Source of the DNA: Candidatus Saccharimonadales bacterium
GTDB taxonomy: Bacteria; Patescibacteriota; Saccharimonadia; Saccharimonadales; DASWIF01
DNA: 46,031 nt
Assembly: GCA_036397795.1 (NCBI GenBank)
Contig: DASWIF010000012.1
Span: 1 to 46,031, forward strand
Direction: 5' to 3'
Shown: piece after piece, positions 8,848-14,330 of the stretch
Layout of the letters: the number at the start of each line of letters is the position of its first letter
How positions within the stretch are numbered: the first letter of the stretch is position 1
Program-made: the position numbers and the translations under genes
Notes under the pieces: generated by a model
Database searches by the model: none
Told to the model about the DNA's origin: nothing
The model's input: the letters and a program-made list of their open reading frames with translations, nothing else

Positions 8848-9353
8848 AAAGACTCCAACTGCGAATCGATTAGTTCGACTTCAGCGGTCTCGACTTTAGC
8901 CCCGTAGACTGACTTGGCTTTTTCCAGATAGGTTCGAGCATTTGTTTTGTCGTTTAGATTAATGTAACAAAGCGCTATCATTTTTAAAATTGATGGCTCG
9001 TTAGGGTCGGCTGTTTCTTTTTCCCGATAAATTTCAAGTGCTTCTTTATACTGCGCATTATTAAAATAGGCTATGGCAAGAGCTAGTTCAGCATTTTCTC
9101 GGTTTTCTTCGTTAACATGAGCTACCGTGTTTTCCAGATCGTTAACATTAATTTGTTCAGCCGTCAGCGGCCCGGTGGCGGGCGGATCATTTTTAAGCCA
9201 GTAGTAACCGGCGATCGCTCCCACCACGAGGATAACCGCTCCTAAAACCAATCGTAGTTTCTGCTGGGACACACCGACTGAGCCAAACGTCCCCTGATCT
9301 TGGACTTCGGCACTTTTAGCGGCTGGTTTATCGCTTTTTTTCTTTCGGGGCAT
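8844..9353 (-). CDS. Membrane-anchored TPR-repeat protein
   Basis: A 169-residue protein with a Lys-rich cytoplasmic N-terminus (MPRKKKSDKPAAK), one membrane helix (about 32-52, LRLVLGAVILVVGAIAGYYWL), and a C-terminal domain of helical repeats. NAELALAIAYFNNAQYKEALEIYREKETADPNEPSILKMIALCYINLNDKTNARTYL shows the A..Y....Y..A...Y pattern of about two TPR units. TPR proteins are protein-protein adaptors. It is the first gene of a transcript that continues by a 4-bp overlap into the large secreted protein, so it may assist secretion or assembly of that protein, as PilF/Tgl-type TPR proteins do for pili. That function is inference. Confidence 0.75.
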   Translation of the reverse strand: MPRKKKSDKPAAKSAEVQDQGTFGSVGVSQQKLRLVLGAVILVVGAIAGYYWLKNDPPATGPLTAEQINVNDLENTVAHVNEENRENAELALAIAYFNNAQYKEALEIYREKETADPNEPSILKMIALCYINLNDKTNARTYLEKAKSVYGAKVETAEVELIDSQLESL

Positions 9354-9368
9354 GTTGATGCTAACGCT

Positions 9369-9383
9369 TATGTTAACAACATA
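9369..9383. promoter_or_regulatory. Inverted repeat between divergent TPR gene and ychF
   Basis: TATGTT-AAC-AACATA is a perfect 6-bp inverted repeat with a 3-bp centre in the 75-bp divergent intergenic region. It could be an operator for either gene. It is short, so chance occurrence is possible. Confidence 0.3.
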
Positions 9384-9416
9384 CGCTAATTACTTCTCTA
9401 AATCAATCTGTTTCTG

Positions 9417-9422
9417 TACGAT
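9417..9422 (+). promoter_or_regulatory. -10 box for ychF, implying a leaderless start
   Basis: TACGAT ends 6 nt before the ychF ATG with no Shine-Dalgarno between. Transcription would begin at or next to the A of the ATG. No good -35 box is visible. Confidence 0.4.
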
Positions 9423-9428
9423 ATTTGT

Positions 9429-10520
9429 ATGAGTTTATCGATCGGCATCGTCGGCTTGCCTAACGTCGGCAAGTCCACCCTATTTAACGCCCTGACAAAA
9501 AATGACATATTAGCGGCTAATTATCCGTTTGCCACAATCGAGCCTAACACCGGCATTGTGCCTATTCCCGACGAGCGGCTAGTTAGTCTGGCCGGCCTTT
9601 ACGACTCAGCCAAGATTACGCCAGCCGTCATTAAATTCGTCGACATCGCCGGCCTGGTGGCCGGTGCCAGTAAAGGTGAGGGCCTGGGCAATCAATTTTT
9701 AAGCCACATCAGAGAAGTTGACGCCATATTGATGGTCATCAGAGTGTTTAAAAGCGCCGATGTCAAACACGTTGAGAATTCGGTTCATCCTCAAAGAGAT
9801 GTCGCAATTATTCTGACTGAGCTCGTACTGGCCGATCTGCAAACCGTCAATAAACGACTGCCGACCCTAGACAAGGAATCCCAATCAAATACCAAGTTAA
9901 AGGCGGACGTCGAGCTACTTATCCGGGCTAAGGAACTACTCGACGCCGACCAGGCGCTCAATCGGCATCCTGACTTTGTAAATAAAGCCATCCAGTCTGA
10001 CAATTTTCGTCAGCTTCAACTGCTGACAATTAAGCCAATTATCCATGTATTCAACGTGGATGAGGCTGATTTAACAGATATGAACAAACAACATGAACTG
10101 AACAAGTATATTGTTCAAGATAAAGCTTTGTACGTTAATGCCGACATGGAGTCGGAGCTTAAAGATTTACCAGAAAATGAAGCCAAAGAGCTATTAAAAA
10201 GCGTCGGAGTCGACGAGCCTGGCTTAGATAAGCTGGCCAAAACTGCGTATTCCACACTCGGCTTGCAAAGCTTTTTAACGGCTGGGCCAAAGGAGGTCCG
10301 AGCATGGACAATTTCAGCCGGGTCTACGGCCTGGCAAGCTGCCGGGGTCATCCACGGCGACTTTCAACGCGGCTTTATCGCCGCTGACGTTGTTGATTTA
10401 AATGATCTTGTCGCGGCCGGAACGTGGCCACAGGCAAGAGCTCATGGTAAGGTCAAAACTGAAGGTAAAACCTACATTATGCAGCCAAACGACGTTGTGG
10501 AGTTCAAATTTAATGTCTAG
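9429..10520 (+). CDS. ychF: Ribosome-binding ATPase/GTPase YchF
   Basis: A 363-residue Obg-family protein of full length. G1 is GLPNVGKSTLFNALT (about 8-22), switch II/G3 is DIAGLVAGASKGEGLGNQFL, and the G4 position reads NVDE in place of NKxD, the substitution that gives YchF its preference for ATP. A central coiled-coil region (about 130-190) and a C-terminal TGS domain (about 280-363, ending NDVVEFKFNV) complete the family layout. YchF binds ribosomes and modulates translation and stress responses. Its stop overlaps the next gene's start by 8 bp. It is one of the few rightward genes in the left half of the window. Confidence 0.97.
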   Translation: MSLSIGIVGLPNVGKSTLFNALTKNDILAANYPFATIEPNTGIVPIPDERLVSLAGLYDSAKITPAVIKFVDIAGLVAGASKGEGLGNQFLSHIREVDAILMVIRVFKSADVKHVENSVHPQRDVAIILTELVLADLQTVNKRLPTLDKESQSNTKLKADVELLIRAKELLDADQALNRHPDFVNKAIQSDNFRQLQLLTIKPIIHVFNVDEADLTDMNKQHELNKYIVQDKALYVNADMESELKDLPENEAKELLKSVGVDEPGLDKLAKTAYSTLGLQSFLTAGPKEVRAWTISAGSTAWQAAGVIHGDFQRGFIAADVVDLNDLVAAGTWPQARAHGKVKTEGKTYIMQPNDVVEFKFNV

Positions 10521-10890
10521 GCCAACTGTAGCTTGGCTTCGTGCTGAGGGTTTGATTATTTTGTTAGCCAGCTTGTTTGTCTACGCTGAGCTGGGTGGCC
10601 ACTGGCTTTGGTTTGGGGCCCTCATCTTTAGTTTTGACGCCTCTATGGTGGGATATCTAAAGAATGACAGGCTAGGCGCCCTGACATACAACATCGGACA
10701 TAGCTTGATCCTGCCTCTAATTTTGGCGGCTGCTAGCTGGCAACTAAACGAAGATCTGTGGCTCAAGTTCTCGGTTATATGGCTGGCCCATATTGGGCTC
10801 GATCGTTCGTTAGGTTATGGTTTAAAGAGCTTCGACGGATTCAAGTACACTCATCTGGGAACAATCTCTCAAAGCGACCGCAGCAAGTAA
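10513..10890 (+). CDS. DUF4260 family membrane protein
   Basis: A 125-residue hydrophobic protein starting at the ATG that overlaps the ychF stop (MSRPTVAWLRAEGLIILLASLFVYAEL). A longer in-frame reading starting at 10402 exists but would lie entirely over ychF, so I reject it. Three to four membrane segments are visible. The sequences YNIGHSLILPLIL and WLAHIGLDRSLGYGLK..FKYTHLG match the DUF4260 family pattern, with conserved His and Asp/Arg residues in helices. The function of the family is unknown. The C-terminus overlaps the convergent tlyA gene by 22 bp. Confidence 0.85.
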   Translation: MSRPTVAWLRAEGLIILLASLFVYAELGGHWLWFGALIFSFDASMVGYLKNDRLGALTYNIGHSLILPLILAAASWQLNEDLWLKFSVIWLAHIGLDRSLGYGLKSFDGFKYTHLGTISQSDRSK

Positions 10891-11597
10891 AATCTTTCCC
10901 TGTTACCTTTGGCTCCGCTGATCTCTGAGTCGGCTTTGCCGACGATAGAAAACTTATTTCTCACCCATTCCTCAAATTCTTTGAGGATTTGCCGTCTGAT
11001 GGCGTCGTTTTTGATTACACCTTTGTGCTTGTAACGGCCGCCGGCCTCAAACTGAGGCTTGACCATGGCCAGAATTTGGGAGTTAGGAACTAGAAGTTTG
11101 GAGATAGCAGGTAGTACCTGGCGCAAACTTATGAAAGACACGTCAATCAGCACTAAATTGATTATTTGATCTGTCTGGAAGTCCCGAATATCGGTCTTTT
11201 CATGCAGTTCGACCCGTTTATCGGCGCGCAAAGTCGGATGAAGTTGATTAGTACCGACATCGACGGCTATAACTAATTTGGCACCATGTGCGAGGGCATA
11301 GTCAGTAAACCCGCCGGTGGAACTGCCGACATCAAGCACTATTTTGTCCTTAAAATCTACGTTTAGTTTCTCGACGGCCGACGCCAGCTTGAATGCCGCG
11401 CGGGAGACATACTGCTCGCCGCTTACGGACAGTTTGTCTGTTGCCTTTATCGGTTGGCCGGCTTTGTCCGCCGGCCGGCGATTAACCTTGACCCTCCCCA
11501 GCTTGATATATGATTCGGCCTGCGAGCGGCTCATTAACAGTTTGCGCTTAACCAGCTCCACATCCAGTCGTTGCCTTGGTCTATTTTGCTTATTCAT
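10869..11597 (-). CDS. tlyA: TlyA-family rRNA 2'-O-methyltransferase
   Basis: A 242-residue protein with an N-terminal S4 RNA-binding domain (about 8-65, RLDVELVKRKLLMSRSQAESYIKLGRVKVN) and an FtsJ/Rossmann methyltransferase domain. SAM-binding motif I is VLDVGSSTGGFTDYAL (about 92-107). The K-D-K-E catalytic set of this family seems to be present (KLASA, VLIDVSF, MVKPQFE). TlyA methylates cytidine 2'-OH groups in 16S/23S rRNA, which affects subunit association and capreomycin sensitivity. Its start lies 6 bp after the stop of the winged-helix gene, and a copy of that gene's palindromic repeat sits 14-29 bp upstream of the start. It is therefore probably co-transcribed with and perhaps controlled by that regulator. 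Confidence 0.93.
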   Translation of the reverse strand: MNKQNRPRQRLDVELVKRKLLMSRSQAESYIKLGRVKVNRRPADKAGQPIKATDKLSVSGEQYVSRAAFKLASAVEKLNVDFKDKIVLDVGSSTGGFTDYALAHGAKLVIAVDVGTNQLHPTLRADKRVELHEKTDIRDFQTDQIINLVLIDVSFISLRQVLPAISKLLVPNSQILAMVKPQFEAGGRYKHKGVIKNDAIRRQILKEFEEWVRNKFSIVGKADSEISGAKGNRERFYLLRSL

Positions 11598-11602
11598 ATC
11601 TG

Positions 11603-11878
11603 TTAATCTAAGTTTCTCAAGAAAGTTAGAATCTGCTTTCCTCGCTTCGTTATATAAATTTGGATAGTAGGACCCTTAAACTCTTTAGCAATTAAGCCCG
11701 ACCGATGCAGACGCTGCAAGTGCATATTTAACGTTTTGTAATGCATCGGTACATTATCCTGTATTTCATCAATGTAGAGTGGGCTCTTTCTGGCCAGTGC
11801 CAGCAGAACTGCTACGCGCTTAGCATTAGCCACGCCCTTTGCTATATCTTCAACTTTAATTATTGTTGCGTTATTCAT
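11603..11878 (-). CDS. Small winged-helix (ArsR-like) transcriptional regulator
   Basis: A 91-residue protein starting at ATG 11878 (MNNATIIKVEDIAKGVANAKRVAVLLAL). A longer frame to 11932 exists but would translate the candidate operator. The helix-turn-helix is seen as SPLYIDEIQDNVPMHYKTLNMHLQRLHRSGLIAKE (about 30-64), followed by the beta-wing GPTIQIYITKRGKQIL. This layout matches ArsR/PadR-like DNA-binding domains; there are no metal-binding cysteines. It is the first gene of a unit with tlyA. A perfect palindrome lies 15-30 bp upstream of the start and a second copy overlaps its 3' end, so autoregulation and co-regulation of tlyA are likely by inference. Confidence 0.8.
   Translation of the reverse strand: MNNATIIKVEDIAKGVANAKRVAVLLALARKSPLYIDEIQDNVPMHYKTLNMHLQRLHRSGLIAKEFKGPTIQIYITKRGKQILTFLRNLD
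11611..11626. promoter_or_regulatory. Candidate operator copy 2, in front of tlyA
   Basis: AGTTTCT-CA-AGAAAGT is an inverted repeat with 6 of 7 arm positions paired, lying in the last codons of the winged-helix gene. Its centre is about 21 bp before the tlyA start, the same spacing as copy 1 has to the regulator start. It belongs to a 19-bp exact direct repeat (11613-11631 and 11895-11913). Confidence 0.5.
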
Positions 11879-11892
11879 AACTAGACTTTCTG

Positions 11893-11908
11893 ACTTTCTC
11901 AAGAAAGT
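11893..11908. promoter_or_regulatory. Candidate operator copy 1, in front of the winged-helix gene
   Basis: ACTTTCT-CA-AGAAAGT is a perfect 7-bp inverted repeat with a 2-bp centre, suited to a dimeric winged-helix protein. It lies between a possible TTGACG/TACATA promoter (spacing long at 20 bp, so weak) and the start codon. Confidence 0.5.
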
Positions 11909-11990
11909 TAGAAACTTATGTACAGCATACAACGATGAATGTCGTCAACCATGAACGTTTTCGGGGTCAAGAAAATACAAAACTTAAAAA

Positions 11991-12551
11991 CTATTTGGCG
12001 CGTTCGACATAGGAACCATCCCTGGTGTCAACCAGTATTGTCTCGTTATTTTTAATAAACATTGGGACCTGCAATTTATGGCCAGTCTCCAATGTAACTT
12101 CTTTTTGGACGGTCGATTGCGTATCACCCTTTACAACTTCTGGAGCAGAGACTATCTTAAGCGGTACCTTGACTGGTAACTCCAACCCGATCACTTTGGC
12201 GTCATACAGCTGAATTTGAACACTAACGCCCTCGGGCAAAAAACCGAGCGAGTCCCGAGTGATATCAATCGGCACTTCGAACTGTTCATAGGTGTTAGCA
12301 TCCATAAAATGCGCGGTGTCGGTGTCGGCATATAAAAACTGGACCTTTCTCCTCACAATATCGGCGGCTTCGACTTTTTCATTCCCTTTGTAAGTTTTAT
12401 CTAGCACGCGGCCATCTTTGAGGCTTTTAATCTTAACATTAACGATCGAGCCTCCCCGACCCATTACCTTCTGGGCATAGTCGACTATCTGATAGGGTAC
12501 GCCATCAACGTCAATGACGATTCCCTTTTTTAATTCGGTAATCCCGTACAC
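11991..12551 (-). CDS. efp: Translation elongation factor P (GTG start)
   Basis: EF-P relieves ribosome stalling at polyproline. An in-frame ATG at 12638 would overlap rpsR by 80 bp; I choose GTG 12551, 7 bp after the rpsR stop, giving a normal 186-residue protein beginning MYGITELKKGIVIDVDGVPYQIVDY. Domains I (KOW-like), II and III (OB folds) follow in order, ending VDTRDGSYVERAK. The tip of the domain I loop that reaches the P-site tRNA reads KVMGRGGS, so the residue at the usual Lys34 position is Arg. It is the last gene of the rpsF-ssb-rpsR-efp run, an uncommon addition to that operon. Confidence 0.93.
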   Translation of the reverse strand: MYGITELKKGIVIDVDGVPYQIVDYAQKVMGRGGSIVNVKIKSLKDGRVLDKTYKGNEKVEAADIVRRKVQFLYADTDTAHFMDANTYEQFEVPIDITRDSLGFLPEGVSVQIQLYDAKVIGLELPVKVPLKIVSAPEVVKGDTQSTVQKEVTLETGHKLQVPMFIKNNETILVDTRDGSYVERAK

Positions 12552-12558
12552 CAGCTGC

Positions 12559-12750
12559 CTATCTGACAACAAAGGGCAGGAGTGCCAAATGTCGGGCTTT
12601 TTTAATGGCTCGAGCCAATTGTTTTTGTTGTTTTTCATTTAAACCGGTCTTTTTGCGACTCTCAATCTGCCCAAACTGGTTAATGTATCGTTGAAGTGAC
12701 TTAAAATCTTTGTAATCAAAAACGGCTGGATGATCGTTGCGTCTGGCCAT
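12559..12750 (-). CDS. rpsR: 30S ribosomal protein S18
   Basis: A 63-residue S18, at the short end for the family. It shows the conserved core DYKDFKSLQRYINQFGQIESRKKTGLNEKQQKQLARAIKKARHLALLPF. S18 binds S6 on the 30S platform. A strong Shine-Dalgarno AAGGAGG lies 5 nt before the ATG. The N-terminal cysteine/zinc residues found in some S18 proteins are absent. It lies 9 bp after ssb. Confidence 0.96.
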   Translation of the reverse strand: MARRNDHPAVFDYKDFKSLQRYINQFGQIESRKKTGLNEKQQKQLARAIKKARHLALLPFVVR

Positions 12751-12759
12751 AGGTCCTCC

Positions 12760-13233
12760 TTAAAAGGGAATGTCGCTTAAATCTACCGGTTCGTCGTCGA
12801 TGTCCTCGATCACAACGTCATCATTGGCGTTTTTAGCGCTGGGCTTAGCCGAGTTGGCTGAACTTGATGCTGCCTTACCGGTAGCTGGCGCGGCCGACTC
12901 TCCCGGCCCGCCGACAAAGTTAAAGTCCTCAACCACGACATCGACCTTGGAGCGCTTTTGGCCGTCTTGTTCCCACGTTCGTTGCTGTAATCGGCCTGAA
13001 ACCAAGAGTGCCCGGCCCTTTTGCATATATTGGTTGATGATTTCAGCCGCTTTACCCCAAGCATTACAGTCAATGTAATCCACCGCTTCCTGTTGCTCGC
13101 CATCGGCATTACGCCAAGTTCGGTTTATTGCCAGTGAGAAACTGCATACGTTCTGACCGCTAGGAAGCGCTTTTAACTCTGGGTCGCGGGTTAAATTACC
13201 CAGTAATATCACTTTGTTAAATCCTCGCGCCAT
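12760..13233 (-). CDS. ssb: Single-stranded DNA-binding protein
   Basis: A 157-residue SSB. The OB fold spans about residues 1-108 (MARGFNKVILLGNLTRDPEL, ..YIDCNAWGKAAEIINQYMQKGRALLVSGRLQQRTW). It is followed by an Ala/Ser/Pro-rich disordered linker and the acidic tip DLSDIPF, which recruits partner proteins in replication and repair. Length and tail are typical of a functional bacterial SSB. It lies between rpsF (4 bp gap) and rpsR, the classic arrangement. Confidence 0.97.
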   Translation of the reverse strand: MARGFNKVILLGNLTRDPELKALPSGQNVCSFSLAINRTWRNADGEQQEAVDYIDCNAWGKAAEIINQYMQKGRALLVSGRLQQRTWEQDGQKRSKVDVVVEDFNFVGGPGESAAPATGKAASSSANSAKPSAKNANDDVVIEDIDDEPVDLSDIPF

Positions 13234-13237
13234 TTAT

Positions 13238-13609
13238 CTAATCCTCCTTAACCTTAGTGGTTTTTTTAATCGGGGCCTTGGCTTCGTCGTCGGCTGCCTC
13301 TTCGGCCTCTTCTTCTACTTTAGGCACCGGGTGGGTCACCAAATATCGCAGCACTTCGTCGGTTATGTTGAGCGCTTTTTCCAGCTTACCGATCGATTCG
13401 CCCGGCAGTTCAACCTCGTAGAAAACGTAAACCGCAAAATCTTCACCGGCTATCGGGTAAGCTAACTTTCGCTTGCCCCAGACATCAGTTGTAACGGTCT
13501 TGCCTTTGACTTGATCTATCAGGCTTTCGACCTTTTTTAGCGGCTTATCCAGGTCGATTTCCAGATCTGGGTGCAGCAGCAGCACCATTTCATATTGATT
13601 CATTTGCAT
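13238..13609 (-). CDS. rpsF: 30S ribosomal protein S6
   Basis: A 123-residue S6 with the ferredoxin-like fold: NQYEMVLLLHPDLE at the start, WGKRKLAYPIAGEDFAVYVFYEVELPG in the middle and NITDEVLRYLVT. A C-terminal acidic/lysine tail (about 95-123, EEEAEEAADDEAKAPIKKTTK) extends beyond the folded domain. S6 pairs with S18 on the 30S subunit. The ATG has a close upstream AAGGATG. It is the first gene of the operon, with a near-consensus promoter and a candidate S6:S18-binding leader hairpin upstream. Confidence 0.96.
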   Translation of the reverse strand: MQMNQYEMVLLLHPDLEIDLDKPLKKVESLIDQVKGKTVTTDVWGKRKLAYPIAGEDFAVYVFYEVELPGESIGKLEKALNITDEVLRYLVTHPVPKVEEEAEEAADDEAKAPIKKTTKVKED

Positions 13610-13630
13610 CCTTACTGATTAGTTGGTTTT

Positions 13631-13658
13631 AGCCCACGCACACTAGCGGTCGCAGACT
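13631..13658 (-). promoter_or_regulatory. rpsF leader hairpin, candidate S6:S18 autoregulatory element
   Basis: In the transcript, AGTCTGCG (13658-13651) pairs over eight positions, some G-U, with CGTGGGCT (13638-13631). The enclosed 12-nt loop contains CCG. A CCG in a leader hairpin in front of rpsF is the hallmark of the known S6:S18 mRNA motif that mimics the 16S rRNA site. It lies about 22 nt before the rpsF start. I judge the match from pattern only. Confidence 0.5.
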
Positions 13659-13679
13659 TAAGGTTTTTATATTGACGTA

Positions 13680-13708
13680 ATAATAGTCCATCTACCCCTG
13701 TTTGTCAA
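13680..13708 (-). promoter_or_regulatory. Sigma-70 promoter of the rpsF-ssb-rpsR-efp operon
   Basis: TTGACA (13708-13703), 17-bp spacer, TATTAT (13685-13680). This is the best match to the sigma-70 consensus in the window. The predicted transcript has a leader of about 64 nt that includes the hairpin at 13631-13658. Confidence 0.8.
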
Positions 13709-13715
13709 CAGCAGG

Positions 13716-14330
13716 CTAGGGTTGATAAACGACCAAACGACTGACCTCAACTTGCCGGCCGAATCCATTTATGGCGATGATTTGTATATTGTTGGTGCCC
13801 CGACTGAGGATGACCTCGGTATGAAAAGACCCATCCGGGCTAACTGGTACGTTCAAACCGTTGATATAAACTTGAGCACGCTCTGAAGTTCGGCCCGACA
13901 CCGCCGCGAGCGGGCTCGATAGTACCTGTTCGTTGACCGGCTGGTCAATCATTAATCCTGGTCGGGCGGTGGCTTCAAACGTGCGCCAGCCAATGAAACC
14001 GAACAAGACGATCAACAAAGACGCTATGAGTAAGTTCAAGCTAGTTCGGCTAAGTACGAACAGCCGGCTTTTATTAACCGTTGTACGTTCTTCGTCCGGG
14101 ACATAGCCTTCAAAATCGGCTGGATTTTGATCCACGACAATCGCGTATTTTCTAACTAGCCGGCGGGACTGAGCGTCAGTAATATTGGATAGATCCCACC
14201 GGTCGAGATGTTTGATAACCTCAGGCTTGACATTTAATCGGCTAGCGACGGCTTGACGGCTTAACCCAGCGGCTTGCCGTGCCCGCTGGAGTCGTCGTCC
14301 GGGATTAAACCTGCTCTTCGTTATTGGCAT
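13716..14330 (-). CDS. RodZ-like membrane protein with helix-turn-helix
   Basis: About 204 residues from ATG 14330 (MPITKSRFNPGRRLQRARQAAGL); an earlier ATG at 14348 is also possible. The order is a Cro/CI-type HTH (about 8-70, SRQAVASRLNVKPEVIKHLD), a charged linker, one membrane helix (about 102-122, LNLLIASLLIVLFGFIGW), and an extracellular beta domain (about 130-204) with NEQVLSSPLAAVSGRTSERAQVYINGLNVPVSPDGSF, which resembles the glucodextranase-B-like fold. The HTH-TM-extracellular layout is that of RodZ, which links MreB to the cell wall machinery, but MreB is not in this window. It overlaps the 3' end of ftsK by 26 bp. Confidence 0.8.
   Translation of the reverse strand: MPITKSRFNPGRRLQRARQAAGLSRQAVASRLNVKPEVIKHLDRWDLSNITDAQSRRLVRKYAIVVDQNPADFEGYVPDEERTTVNKSRLFVLSRTSLNLLIASLLIVLFGFIGWRTFEATARPGLMIDQPVNEQVLSSPLAAVSGRTSERAQVYINGLNVPVSPDGSFHTEVILSRGTNNIQIIAINGFGRQVEVSRLVVYQP

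Noticed and set aside
10402-10512. N-terminal extension of the DUF4260 protein
   Set aside because: It lies entirely over the conserved TGS domain of ychF; the ATG at 10513 gives a plausible membrane-protein start.
11879-11932. Longer N-terminus of the winged-helix regulator
   Set aside because: Translating this part means translating the palindromic operator; the core domain starts after ATG 11878.
12552-12638. N-terminal extension of EF-P to ATG 12638
   Set aside because: It would overlap rpsR by 80 bp and gives a non-conserved 29-residue extension; GTG 12551 gives the normal EF-P length.
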